The notes: generated by a model from the letters alone, not told the origin. Shown: positions 39,818-48,686, numbered from the stretch's first letter. The stretch: DNA of 62,385 bases from an uncultured Alphaproteobacteria bacterium (GCA_947259335.1 CAMYMQ010000384.1:1-62385); one strand, 5' to 3'. Numbers and translations: made by a program.

Positions 39818-40898
39818 AGATGTACTTCCCGGCGGTAATAAATTTCATCGGATTGTGCGGACGGCCCTCGAAAATAACCTCGTAATGCACGTGAGGACCA
39901 GTGCTTCGGCCGGACGTTCCCAGCAGCCCTATCTTGTCCCGGAAGCCGACCTTCTGCCCCTTGGTGACGAGCAGCTTCTTCATGTGGGCGTAGCGGGTCC
40001 GGACCCCCATGCCGTGATCGATCTCGATCATCCAGCCATAGCCGCCGCGCCAGCCGGCGAAGACGACGACCCCGCGCGCGGTTGCGAGGACGGGGGTGTT
40101 GATCAGATACGCGAAATCCAGGCCGTTGTGGCGGGAAATCCGGCCGGTGACCGGATCCCGTCGCCCGCCGAAACCGCTCGATTTCCGATAATGGTCCAAC
40201 GGCGCGATCAGCGGCAGGCTGGCGATGACTGTCTGCAGCTTCTGCCATCTGTCGAGGCGCTGCTGCAGGCGGGCCGCCTGCATCGCGAAAGCGTCGCCCG
40301 GATCGGTCGAGGCGACCACGGTTTCCTCGGGCCCGCCCTGGCCGTTCCGGGTCAGGCCCCGGACCAGCTTGTCCGGATCGAGGCCGGTCATGGCGACGAC
40401 CTTTTCGATCTCCTCGATGCGCCGCGACGTCTTCCGGTCGAGCTGCGCAAGCAACTCTCCCTTGCCGGCGAGGCTTCGCTGCATCGCATCCAGGCGCTTG
40501 CGCAGGCCATCCTGCTCCTGCTCCAGCGCGATCTTGTCCTTGAGCAGGCGACTGACCTTCTTCGTCGGCGGCGCGAGTTCGGCGACTTTCCGGTCGACCC
40601 GGTTCCAGCCGAGCGCCGGCGACACGCTCTGGGGCTGGAAGGCGTCCTGCGGGTTGGCGCGGCGCATCCGAACCTCGGCGATTTCCGCCTCCTTGTCGCG
40701 CAGGACGCGGTCATAGGTGACGAAATAGAAGGTCGCGAAGGCCGACCACATCAGGGCGGCGGTGACGACGAAAAAGGCGCTAATCTGTGCTTTTTGAGAA
40801 AGCCGGAAATAATTGACCCGGCCGTGTGCCCGATAATGGAACTCGCGCTCAGGAAACAGACTGAGAAAGCGCGCGTAAAGGTTCGTGATCCGCGTCAT
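39807..40898 (-). CDS. Membrane-anchored M23 family peptidoglycan endopeptidase
   Basis: About 363 residues: a basic cytoplasmic N-terminus, one membrane helix (ISAFFVVTAALMWSAFATFYFV), a coiled-coil region (about 65-180), then the LytM/M23 domain. Visible zinc-site elements are HNGLDFAY and the C-terminal GPHVHYEV (H-x-H). ATG 40898 is used; an earlier TTG (40910) and GTG (40901) are possible. M23 enzymes cut peptide cross-links in the wall; this architecture next to bactofilin matches pairs in which bactofilin localises the peptidase to control cell shape. Confidence 0.9.
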   Translation of the reverse strand: MTRITNLYARFLSLFPEREFHYRAHGRVNYFRLSQKAQISAFFVVTAALMWSAFATFYFVTYDRVLRDKEAEIAEVRMRRANPQDAFQPQSVSPALGWNRVDRKVAELAPPTKKVSRLLKDKIALEQEQDGLRKRLDAMQRSLAGKGELLAQLDRKTSRRIEEIEKVVAMTGLDPDKLVRGLTRNGQGGPEETVVASTDPGDAFAMQAARLQQRLDRWQKLQTVIASLPLIAPLDHYRKSSGFGGRRDPVTGRISRHNGLDFAYLINTPVLATARGVVVFAGWRGGYGWMIEIDHGMGVRTRYAHMKKLLVTKGQKVGFRDKIGLLGTSGRSTGPHVHYEVIFEGRPHNPMKFITAGKYIFKG

Positions 40899-41348
40899 CA
40901 CCCGTTCCAATGCCCGTTACCCCTACTGCGCCGACATCCCGGGCGACGCAACGACCTCGTTCACCCCTTTGGCGGGCGATTTTCCCTGCCAGGGCAAGCC
41001 CGGCACGCGCCCGGATCCATTTTTGGTTCCTCCCGTGGCGCGGGACTGCGGATATCTGGGATCCGCCTATTTTGGCGAGGTCGCTAAATTCCCAAGTCTC
41101 TGGATACCATCGCCGGGCCGCCCGAACAACGAAGAAAGTCGCCGCCGATCCGCCACCCGGCGCGGCGGCGAGTGCGGAACTTCGCGGTCCATTGCGTCGA
41201 GAACGTGGCCGAGATCAGGCCGTGCGATGGTTTCCCGAAGCCTGCGACAAACTGGTATCCGGGCGACAAACCGGTAGCCGGGGCGCCCGCATTGCCACCA
41301 TGTTCCCGCGCGATTGGTCCCTCGATACGATTCGACTAGCTTTCCCCG
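40899..41348. other. 450-bp intergenic region without recognised genes
   Basis: This gap separates the divergent M23 peptidase and Bcr/CflA transporter genes. Frames that cross it give irregular Arg/Pro-rich translations with no family resemblance. No tRNA-like T-arm, strong hairpin or promoter stands out. GGGATCC and GATATC are isolated restriction-like words only. Confidence 0.45.
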
Positions 41349-42590
41349 ATGCATCGACCAGAACCCCAGGTGGCGGCTGCCGCGCCGATCCCGCCGGCTG
41401 AGCCCAAACGCCCCGCGTCTCTCGCGCGCCTGCTGGTGCTCGTCGGCAATGTCGGCATCGGCCTGATGGGAATGACCATCTGCCTGCCGTCGTTGCCGGC
41501 CTGGGAAACCGTGTTCTCGACAACCACCGCCGACGTCCAGCTGACCTACAGCGCCTATTTGCTGGCCTTCGCGTCGATGCAGCTCCTGTGCGGGCCGTTG
41601 TCGGACCGGTTCGGGCGACGGCCCGTCCTGCTTGCCGGTCTGGTCGTCGTCGTTGCCGGCAGCGTCCTCGCCGCCTTCGCCCAGACGATCGAGGTCCTGA
41701 TCGCCGCCCGCGCCATCCAGGCCGGCGGGGCGACGGCGGGAATGGTCGTCGGGCGAGCTCTGGTCCAGGACATGTTCGACGGATCCGACCGGACCCGGGT
41801 GCTGGCCTACATGGGGATCGCCATGGGCGCGACGCCGCCGGTCTTCATCCTGCTCGGCGGCTATCTCCACACCTATTTGGGGTGGCAGGCGACCTTTGTG
41901 TTCCTGGCCGCGGCCGCCGCCCTTCTCCTCGCCGCTTCAGCCCTGGTCCTGCCCCGTGTCCCGCGCAGGACCGCCGCGCGCGGCGCACCCCGGCAGGGCG
42001 TTTTGTCGGTCTACGGCATGCTGCTGCGCAACCGGCCGTTCCTGCTCTACGCCTTGACGGTGGCCGGCTGCTCGACCGGCTTCTATGCCTTCCTGGCCGG
42101 GACGCCAACCGTGCTCAACCGTCTCGGCGTCGCGCCGGAATCGGTGGGCTGGTACATCCTGTTCAGCACCGGCGCCTATATCCTCGGCAACCTCCTGACC
42201 ACCCGGATCGTCCACCGGGTCGGAGAGCGGCGCCTGCTCGGCATCGGCGAGGTGGTGGCGATAATCGGGCCGATCCTGGCGCTGTCGATCGGCTTGAGCG
42301 GCAATGAATCGGCGGCAATCTTTCTCCTGCCGCTGATCCTGATGGGATTCGGGCACGGCATGGTTATTCCGCCCTCGCTGACCGGAGCGATCGGCCAGTA
42401 TCCGGACCATGCGGGAGCCGCGGCCGCGCTGTCGGGGTCGATGCAGCAGGCGGGAGGCGCCATTGCGGCCTACGCCCTCGGGCTGTTCGCGGTGATATCC
42501 CAGACGTCCATGGGGATCGTCCTGGTCGCCGTTTCCACCGTGGCCGCCGTGTCGGTTACCGCCCTGCTGCTCCGGCAGCCGGCGACCTGA
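41349..42590 (+). CDS. MFS drug-resistance exporter, Bcr/CflA family
   Basis: A 413-residue twelve-helix major facilitator. The loop 2-3 motif is GPLSDRFGRRPVLL, and QAGGATAGMVVGRALVQDMF in helix 4-5 is typical of the Bcr/CflA (DHA1) group, proton-coupled exporters of drugs such as bicyclomycin and of small amino compounds. The first about 25 residues are Pro/Ala-rich and cytoplasmic. It stands alone, 34 bp ahead of the thioesterase gene; real substrates are unknown. Confidence 0.88.
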   Translation: MHRPEPQVAAAAPIPPAEPKRPASLARLLVLVGNVGIGLMGMTICLPSLPAWETVFSTTTADVQLTYSAYLLAFASMQLLCGPLSDRFGRRPVLLAGLVVVVAGSVLAAFAQTIEVLIAARAIQAGGATAGMVVGRALVQDMFDGSDRTRVLAYMGIAMGATPPVFILLGGYLHTYLGWQATFVFLAAAAALLLAASALVLPRVPRRTAARGAPRQGVLSVYGMLLRNRPFLLYALTVAGCSTGFYAFLAGTPTVLNRLGVAPESVGWYILFSTGAYILGNLLTTRIVHRVGERRLLGIGEVVAIIGPILALSIGLSGNESAAIFLLPLILMGFGHGMVIPPSLTGAIGQYPDHAGAAAALSGSMQQAGGAIAAYALGLFAVISQTSMGIVLVAVSTVAAVSVTALLLRQPAT

Positions 42591-42624
42591 CCGTTCAACG
42601 GACGATACAAAGAGGTTCCTGCCG

Positions 42625-43062
42625 ATGGCGAATGGCCGCCCCTACATCCATCGCACCCAGGTCCGGTTCTCCCAGACCGATCCCGCAGGCTACGTCTTCT
42701 ATCCGCGCTTCTTCGAGATGTTCCAGGCCGCGGTCGAGGACTGGTTCTACGAGGAGTTGGAGGTCGACTATGCCGACATGTTCCGCGGCGGCCATGGATT
42801 GCCGACGGCGCATACCGAATGCGATTTCATCAATCCCTGCCGGCTTGGAGACCTGCTGGAACTGACGGTCATCCTCAAGAAGATCGGCAAGACCTCGATT
42901 ACCCTCCGGTTCGAAGGCCGCGTCGGCGATACGCTGTGCCTGAAGGCGCTTCACATCCTGGTGTTCATCGACACCGGCGACGGCCGCCCGCGGCAAATCC
43001 CCGAAACCGTGAGGGAGCGGCTCGACCTCTACGCGGCGAAAACGGGCGACCCGGCCGGCTGA
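42625..43062 (+). CDS. Acyl-CoA thioesterase, 4-hydroxybenzoyl-CoA thioesterase-like
   Basis: A 145-residue hot-dog protein. RFSQTDPAGYVFYPRFFEMF holds Asp19, the catalytic Asp in the DPAG motif of 4-hydroxybenzoyl-CoA thioesterases. GDLLELTVILKKIGKTSITLRFE and LVFIDTGDGRPRQIPE follow the fold. It should release CoA from an aromatic or short acyl-CoA in the cytoplasm. AGAGG precedes the start. The position between an exporter and a TRAP operon does not fix the substrate. Confidence 0.87.
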   Translation: MANGRPYIHRTQVRFSQTDPAGYVFYPRFFEMFQAAVEDWFYEELEVDYADMFRGGHGLPTAHTECDFINPCRLGDLLELTVILKKIGKTSITLRFEGRVGDTLCLKALHILVFIDTGDGRPRQIPETVRERLDLYAAKTGDPAG

Positions 43063-43081
43063 CCGCCGTCGGGCGGCCCGC

Positions 43082-44377
43082 TCAATTCATCAATCGGGGC
43101 AGCCACAGGGCGATGTCGGGGACGACGATGATCAGCGCCAGTGCGAGAAGGCTGGCGATCACGAAGGGCCAGACGCCGGCGAAGATCGCCCACAGGCTGA
43201 TGTCCTCGAGGACCGTCTTGACCACGAAGACATTCATCCCGATCGGAGGCGTGATCAGGCCGATCTCGACCACGATGATCGCCACGATTCCGAACCAGAT
43301 CAGATCGATCCCCATCGGGGTCAGCACGGCCGCGAAGATCGGCACCGTCAGCAGCAGCATCGCCAGGCTGTCGAAGATGCAGCCCAGCACGAGATAGATC
43401 AGGCACATCGCGATCACGACGCCGATCGGCGAGACGTCGAGCGCCTCGATGAAGTCGACCATCGCGCTGGTCATGCCCGCCAGGTTCACGAAGTTGGAGA
43501 AGACCAGCGCGCCGAAGGCGACAAAGAAGATCATGCCGGCGGTCACGCCCGCTTCGATCAGCGATTCGACGAAGGCCGCCCACGGCATTCGCCGCCGCCC
43601 GATCGCGAAGACCAGTGCGCCCATGGCGCCGATGCCGGCCGCCTCGGTCGGCGTGAAGATGCCGAGATAGATGCCGCCGAGCACCAGGATGAACAGGGCG
43701 ACCACCGCCCAGACACGTCCCAGCAGCGGCCAGCGCGCGCGCCAGGGCAGCCGCTCGCCCCGCGGACCGAGCGACGGCTTGATGGCGGTGACCAGCGCGA
43801 TCGAGGCCATATAGGCGAAGATCAGCAGGATGCCCGGAACCACCCCCGCAATGAACAGCTTGCCGATGTCGGACTCGGTCAGAATACCGTAGATCACCAT
43901 CGGCACGCTGGGCGGGATCAGGATGCCGAGCGTTCCCCCGGCCGCGACCGATCCGGCGGCGAGACTGTCGGCATAGCCGAACCGCCGCATCGAGGGCATG
44001 GCGACCTTCGCCATCGTCGCCGCGGTCGCAAGCGAGCTTCCCGAAACCGCCGCGAAGGCGCCGCAGGCGGCGATGGTCGCCATCGCCATGCCGCCGCGCC
44101 GGTGGCCCAGCCACGCATTGGCGGCGTCGTAGAGGTCTTCCGACAACTGGGCGCGGTGGATGAAGGTGCCCATCAGGATGAACAACGGCAGCACGGAGAA
44201 GCCGTAATTCATGCTCAGGTCCATGATCTGCTGGCCCGACATCTCGATCGCGGGGCCGAGGCCACCGCGCACATAGGCGAAGCCGCCCAGGCCGACGATC
44301 AGCAGCGAAAAGCCCAGCGGCACGCCGAGAAAGCAGATGATGAACAGGACGACGAAACCGATGACCGACTCGAGCAT
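43082..44377 (-). CDS. TRAP transporter large permease (DctM)
   Basis: A 431-residue, normal-length DctM subunit with many helices; PLFILMGTFIHRA, GTLGILIPPSVPMVIYGI and LITPPIGMNVFVV are conserved landmarks. It forms the transport channel, presumably sodium-driven, with DctQ 15 bp upstream and the binding protein at 46134-47168. It ends the aminotransferase-dctP-amidohydrolase-dctQ-dctM operon and converges on the thioesterase gene. Confidence 0.93.
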   Translation of the reverse strand: MLESVIGFVVLFIICFLGVPLGFSLLIVGLGGFAYVRGGLGPAIEMSGQQIMDLSMNYGFSVLPLFILMGTFIHRAQLSEDLYDAANAWLGHRRGGMAMATIAACGAFAAVSGSSLATAATMAKVAMPSMRRFGYADSLAAGSVAAGGTLGILIPPSVPMVIYGILTESDIGKLFIAGVVPGILLIFAYMASIALVTAIKPSLGPRGERLPWRARWPLLGRVWAVVALFILVLGGIYLGIFTPTEAAGIGAMGALVFAIGRRRMPWAAFVESLIEAGVTAGMIFFVAFGALVFSNFVNLAGMTSAMVDFIEALDVSPIGVVIAMCLIYLVLGCIFDSLAMLLLTVPIFAAVLTPMGIDLIWFGIVAIIVVEIGLITPPIGMNVFVVKTVLEDISLWAIFAGVWPFVIASLLALALIIVVPDIALWLPRLMN

Positions 44378-44392
44378 GGCGGGGTCCCGGCC

Positions 44393-44929
44393 TCAGGCCG
44401 TCTTGCCGGCGTCGCCGCCGGCTTTGTGACGCAGGAAGTGCCAGACCATGGCGAACTGTATCCCGACCGCGATCAGCGACAGCGCGCACATGAAGAAGGC
44501 GATCGGAAAAATCCGCCACTCGAGGAAGCCGGTGACCTGCTGGCTCGACTGCAGGGATTCCGCCTGGCGCCACATCAAAAAGGCGATCAGCAACAGAGCG
44601 GCGATGCTGACGACCGACACGCCGACCTTCTGGATCAGGCCACGCCGTCCGACGAAGAACTTCTCGAAGATCGAGACGACGATATGTCCCTCCGCCCAGG
44701 TGACCAGCGGCAACGACGTGAAGATCAGGATCGCGAGCATGAACTGAACGATCTCGAAGCCGCCCGGGATCGGCGCGCTGAACAGGTAGCGCAGGAAGAC
44801 GTCGACGAAGATCAGGGCCATCATCGCGAAGAGATCCAGAGCGATGAGAGCGCGCAACGCACCGCTCAGGGCACGGGGAAGCTCGACCTCGCCGCGGGTC
44901 GGCTCCGTGCCGAGTTCGGTCTCACTCAT
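44393..44929 (-). CDS. TRAP transporter small permease (DctQ)
   Basis: A 178-residue four-helix membrane protein of ordinary DctQ length; FLRYLFSAPIPGGFEIVQFMLAI and TWAEGHIVVSIFEKF are the conserved core. It is the small integral subunit partnering the DctM gene directly downstream. It is placed after the amidohydrolase gene rather than beside dctP, so the enzyme gene lies inside the transporter operon. Confidence 0.92.
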   Translation of the reverse strand: MSETELGTEPTRGEVELPRALSGALRALIALDLFAMMALIFVDVFLRYLFSAPIPGGFEIVQFMLAILIFTSLPLVTWAEGHIVVSIFEKFFVGRRGLIQKVGVSVVSIAALLLIAFLMWRQAESLQSSQQVTGFLEWRIFPIAFFMCALSLIAVGIQFAMVWHFLRHKAGGDAGKTA

Positions 44930-44959
44930 CGGGATCGGTTCCGCAAGCCGGCAAGCCGG

Positions 44960-46054
44960 TCAGCCAAGCGAGGCCAGGACATCCGATACCCGATCGATTG
45001 CCGCAGCCTGATGTGGCTCCAGCGCTCCAATGCTGCCGTCGGGCGGCAGGAACGGATCTGAGACTTGGGTGCGGTGTCCGGACAGGCATTCGAGGACGGC
45101 GAGCGCGTGGAAGGGAACGGTGTGAAGGCTGTAACCGCCTTCATGAAGCATCACGAGCCTTCCCCCGCAAGCGTCGTCTGCCTGCAATTTCACTATCTGG
45201 GCCATCCGGCGGAAACTCTCGCTGGTCAAGTTCATGCGGGCGAGCGGATCGAACAAGCCCGCGTCGAAGCCGCAGGCGACGATGATCAGATCGGGAGCGA
45301 ACTTCCGGAGCGCCGGCACGACGACGCGCTCGAGCGCGGCGATATAGGCGCCCTCTCCGCTGCCGCCGGGCAACGGGATATTGATGTTGCAACCCAGACC
45401 GTCTCCTTCGCCGACCTCGGTGGCGGGTCCCGACCCGGGCGGAAACGCGCCGTCCTGATGGAGCGATACGGTGAGGACCCTCGGGTCCTGCCAGAAGATC
45501 GCCTGGGTGCCGTTGCCGTGATGGGCGTCCCAGTCGACGATCGCGACCCGCTCGAGACCGCGCGCCTCGATCGCGTGGAGCGCCGCGATGGAACCGTTGG
45601 CGAAGACACAGAACCCTTTGCCCTCGCCGGGCTCGGCATGGTGCCCGGGCGGGCGGATCAGCGCGTAGGCATTCTCCACCGTACCGTCGATCACCGCGTC
45701 GACGGCCGCGATGGCGCCGCCGGCGGCCAACGCGGCGATGTCATAGCCGTTCTTGCCGATATGGGTGGTCGCGCGCGCGGCGATATTGCCGCCGCCCCGT
45801 TCGCTGACCTCGCGAATATAGGAGAGATACTCCGGCGTATGGGCACGAAGGAGCTCGGCCTCGGTCGCCGCCCGCGCCGGAATCGGCGTGAGTCGCGCGG
45901 TCAGACCGCTGGCGTCGAGCAGATTCTTGATCCGGCGCTTGCCCTCGGCGCTCTCCAGATGCGGGGTCGGTTCCACCCACGGGCTCGGCGGGCCGAACTG
46001 GTTGCCCGAATCGTGCCACATGTAGCGCTCGTCCCAGACCAGGCCCGTGCTCAT
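44960..46054 (-). CDS. Histone deacetylase-family amidohydrolase (HDAH/acetylpolyamine amidohydrolase-like)
   Basis: A 364-residue class II arginase/deacetylase-fold enzyme. The zinc site is D176-x-H178 (DWDAHHGNG) and D264 (CGFDAGLFDP); H138-H139 in PPGHHA are the catalytic pair and GGYS near residue 314 supplies the transition-state Tyr. No signal peptide is visible, so it is cytoplasmic. Bacterial members of this group hydrolyse N-acetyl amides such as acetylpolyamines. GGGAGCGATC precedes the start. Lying between dctP and dctQ and downstream of an omega-aminotransferase, it probably deacetylates the imported compound; that role is inference. Confidence 0.9.
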   Translation of the reverse strand: MSTGLVWDERYMWHDSGNQFGPPSPWVEPTPHLESAEGKRRIKNLLDASGLTARLTPIPARAATEAELLRAHTPEYLSYIREVSERGGGNIAARATTHIGKNGYDIAALAAGGAIAAVDAVIDGTVENAYALIRPPGHHAEPGEGKGFCVFANGSIAALHAIEARGLERVAIVDWDAHHGNGTQAIFWQDPRVLTVSLHQDGAFPPGSGPATEVGEGDGLGCNINIPLPGGSGEGAYIAALERVVVPALRKFAPDLIIVACGFDAGLFDPLARMNLTSESFRRMAQIVKLQADDACGGRLVMLHEGGYSLHTVPFHALAVLECLSGHRTQVSDPFLPPDGSIGALEPHQAAAIDRVSDVLASLG

Positions 46055-46084
46055 GATCGCTCCCCGCGGTCGATGGAGTGAAAG

Positions 46085-46114
46085 CCGGACCGGCCGTGAC
46101 GTCGGCCGGTCCGG
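46085..46114 (-). repeat. Stable intercistronic hairpin after dctP
   Basis: A perfect 11-bp inverted repeat (CCGGACCGGCC 46085-46095, GGCCGGTCCGG 46104-46114) with an 8-nt loop begins 19 nt after the binding-protein stop codon on the minus strand and ends 31 nt before the amidohydrolase start. There is no T tract. It has the same position relative to dctP as the hairpin at 13088-13122. Confidence 0.75.
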
Positions 46115-46133
46115 TCCCGAAGCCTTCGGTCGA

Positions 46134-47168
46134 CTACTTGCCGGCAGCCGCGGCCTTGGCGGTCGCCTTGTAGAAATCCAGGGCGGCCTTGCCGTCGACG
46201 CCCGATTTCCTGGCCTGCGCGATCCAGGCGGCCTGCATCGGCGTCCACGCCGCGCGCACCTCGTCGGCGAACGCGCCCTCGGCTGCGTTGATACTCTTGC
46301 CTTCCGCCTTGAACGTCGCGAGGGCCTTCTTCTCCAGTTCGTCCAGCAGGCTCATCTTGCGCGCGAAGGCCTCGCCGGAAACGCTCATGACGCCCTTCTG
46401 ATCCGCGGGTGACAGGGCATCCCACGTCTTCTGGTTCATGAACATCGAGAAGGTGGCCGTGAAGATCGCGCCCGGGAAGATGGTGCAGGACTTGGCGAAC
46501 TTATCGACCTTGAAGCCCTGGACATCGAACATGGATATGCCCGTAAACCCGTCGACCGTGCCTTTGGAGATCAGCGGATACATGCGCACCGCCGGGCCAG
46601 GGACGATGGTGACCCCAAGGACCCCCAATGCCTTCGCGGAATAACCGGGCAGCGACCACATCTTAAGTTTCCGGATGTCGGAAACCGACTTTATCGGGCC
46701 CTTCAGGCTGCACGAAATGCCACCGGGATTGCTCGCGAAGCCGAGCAGCTTGACGCCCGGGAACTGGTTCTTGGTCTTGAAGAACTTTTCATAGGTCCGC
46801 CACAGCGCGACCGAGTTGGCCTCGGATGTGGTGAAGATCAGCGGCAGCATGCTGACCTGGATCAGCGGTGCCGTCTTCTGCAGGAAGCCGTTGAAGGTGT
46901 GGGCGACGTCGACGATGTTCTTGCGCACCGCATCGTAGAGGCGCGGCGGCGGCGCCGCCGGGCTCGGCAGCACCTTGACCGTGACCCGGCCCTTGGTCGC
47001 CTTGGCGACATCCTTTGCCCAGCCGTTGACGATCTGGGCGTTGTAGGGATGGTTCGGCCCGCCGCCGATGATGCTGTAGACCAGCTCCTTGGCGGTCGCC
47101 GGGGCGGCGAAGGTGGCGGCCGCCGTGACGGCGGCGGCGGCTAGTGACAGACTGCGGCAACGTCCCAT
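46134..47168 (-). CDS. TRAP transporter substrate-binding protein (DctP/TAXI-like)
   Basis: A 344-residue periplasmic binding protein with a Sec signal (Ala-rich core, cleavage near ATAKE at about 24-28). LVYSIIGGGPNHPYNAQIVNGWAKDV opens the mature domain; the ligand-binding cleft is not resolvable by eye, and it is only distantly like the two TakP-like proteins at 10593-13065. Its substrate is inferred from the operon to be an acetylated amine or related acid. GGGAGAG lies upstream of ATG. A strong hairpin follows the stop codon. Confidence 0.88.
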   Translation of the reverse strand: MGRCRSLSLAAAAVTAAATFAAPATAKELVYSIIGGGPNHPYNAQIVNGWAKDVAKATKGRVTVKVLPSPAAPPPRLYDAVRKNIVDVAHTFNGFLQKTAPLIQVSMLPLIFTTSEANSVALWRTYEKFFKTKNQFPGVKLLGFASNPGGISCSLKGPIKSVSDIRKLKMWSLPGYSAKALGVLGVTIVPGPAVRMYPLISKGTVDGFTGISMFDVQGFKVDKFAKSCTIFPGAIFTATFSMFMNQKTWDALSPADQKGVMSVSGEAFARKMSLLDELEKKALATFKAEGKSINAAEGAFADEVRAAWTPMQAAWIAQARKSGVDGKAALDFYKATAKAAAAGK

Positions 47169-47203
47169 GATGCACTCTCCCTGTTGAGAAGGCTTGGTTG
47201 TGG

Positions 47204-48595
47204 CTAGCGCCCGTCGACGGTCTCCAGTGCCGTCGTTATGGCGCCGAGCGCCGTATCGACATGCTCGCGCCGGAACACGAGCGGTGGCGAAATGATCATC
47301 TTGTTGCCCTGGATCCGCAGCATCGCCCCCTGCTCTCGGCAGACGCGCTGGACCTCCAGACAGAACGGATCGTTCGGCGGGTACGGCTCCTTGGTCGCCT
47401 TGTCGCGGACGAACTCGATGCCAAGCATCAGTCCGCAGCCCCGGACGTCGCCGACCGACGGGAAACGGTCCCGGATCGTCTCGAGCCCTTCCAGGAAATA
47501 GGCGCCCTGCTTTCGGGCATTGCCCGTCAGGTCTTCGCTCTCGACGATGTCGAGGTTGGCAAGCGCCGCCGCGCAGGCGACCGGATGGCCCGAGTAGGTA
47601 TAGCCGTGCATGATCGCGGCGAGCGGGTGGTCACGCTCCCACGCCGCCGCGACCCGGGCGTTGACCGCCGTCGCGCCGAGCGGGACATAGCCCGAGTTGA
47701 TGCCCTTGGCGAAGCACATGATGTCCGGCTTCACGCCCCAGTGGCGGCTGCCGAACAGGGTGCCGGTACGGCCGAACCCGGTGACGATCTCGTCGGCGAT
47801 GAACAGAATGTCGTACTGGTCGCAGACCTCGCGCAGGCGCGGCCAGAAGTTCGGCGGCGGCACGATCAGGCCGCCCGCCCCCTGAATCGGCTCGGCGATA
47901 AAGGCCGCCACCGTCTCCGCGCCCTGGTTCTCGATCTCGCGGGCGAGCAGTTGGGCGCAGAGCTCGCCCAGTTCCTCGTGATCGTCCGTGAAGGGATTGC
48001 GGTAGAGATAGGGCCCCTCGACCTGGTGAAAGCCCTGGAGGAGCGGCTCGTAGGCCAACCGCCACAAGGGGTTGCCGCTCGCCGACATGCCGCCGAAATG
48101 GACCCCGTGATAGCCGTTCTTGAGCGAGAAGATCTTGGTCTTGGTGCCGCGCCCCTCGAGCTTCCAGAACTGGCGGGCTAGCTTGAGCGCCGTCTCGACA
48201 GCGTCGGAGCCGCCGGAGGAGAACATGACCCGGACCATCCCTTCCGGCGCCAACATCTCTGTCAGCCGCGCCGACAGCGAGATTGAGGGCGGGTTCGAGG
48301 TATTTCCGAAGGTGGCGTAGTAGGCGACCTTGTCCAACTGGTCGGCGATCGCCTTTTTGATCTCCGGACGATTGTGGCCGACGTTGACGTTCCAGAGTCC
48401 GGCCGCGCAGTCGAGAAATTCGTTCCCGTCGATGTCCTTGATATGGACGCCGTCCGCCTCGGCGATGATCAGCGGCGGCTCCTTGGCCGACGCTTTCGGG
48501 TCGGTCATCGGGTGCCAGACATGCCGGGCATTCTGCTCGATCACGAAGTTGGCGTCCGTCACCCCTGCGCGACGGCTCCCCGAATCATCCGGCAT
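47204..48595 (-). CDS. Class III (omega) aminotransferase
   Basis: A 463-residue PLP fold-type I enzyme of the ornithine/beta-alanine/taurine aminotransferase group. GSDAVETALKLARQ and the NGYHGVHFGG segment bind cofactor; IADEIVTGFGRTG contains the pyridine-contact Asp; the Schiff-base Lys is in CFAKGINSGYVPLG. ATG 48595 follows AAGGGGGG; an ATG at 48628 would add 11 residues. It transfers a terminal or beta amino group, usually to pyruvate or 2-oxoglutarate. It heads the operon with a TRAP transporter and a deacetylase, and faces an IclR regulator across 91 bp. Confidence 0.92.
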   Translation of the reverse strand: MPDDSGSRRAGVTDANFVIEQNARHVWHPMTDPKASAKEPPLIIAEADGVHIKDIDGNEFLDCAAGLWNVNVGHNRPEIKKAIADQLDKVAYYATFGNTSNPPSISLSARLTEMLAPEGMVRVMFSSGGSDAVETALKLARQFWKLEGRGTKTKIFSLKNGYHGVHFGGMSASGNPLWRLAYEPLLQGFHQVEGPYLYRNPFTDDHEELGELCAQLLAREIENQGAETVAAFIAEPIQGAGGLIVPPPNFWPRLREVCDQYDILFIADEIVTGFGRTGTLFGSRHWGVKPDIMCFAKGINSGYVPLGATAVNARVAAAWERDHPLAAIMHGYTYSGHPVACAAALANLDIVESEDLTGNARKQGAYFLEGLETIRDRFPSVGDVRGCGLMLGIEFVRDKATKEPYPPNDPFCLEVQRVCREQGAMLRIQGNKMIISPPLVFRREHVDTALGAITTALETVDGR

Positions 48596-48609
48596 CCCGA
48601 CCCCCCTTG

Positions 48610-48624
48610 TTGATATATTATCAA
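48610..48624. promoter_or_regulatory. Inverted repeat in the aminotransferase/IclR divergent promoter, candidate IclR operator
   Basis: TTGATA-TAT-TATCAA is a perfect 6-bp inverted repeat in a conspicuously AT-rich 45-bp island between divergent genes. IclR-type regulators bind palindromes in such intergenic positions, so it may control both the operon and the regulator. Confidence 0.5.
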
Positions 48625-48686
48625 TCATGTTGTTATTATTGAAATATGTTGCGCGAGATTCCGGTACCTGTCAACGAAGCTTCGCG

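Noticed and set aside
40899-41348. A small gene in the gap between the M23 peptidase and the MFS exporter
   Set aside because: Candidate frames have irregular Arg/Pro composition, no ribosome-binding site and overlap neighbouring genes in the wrong frame.
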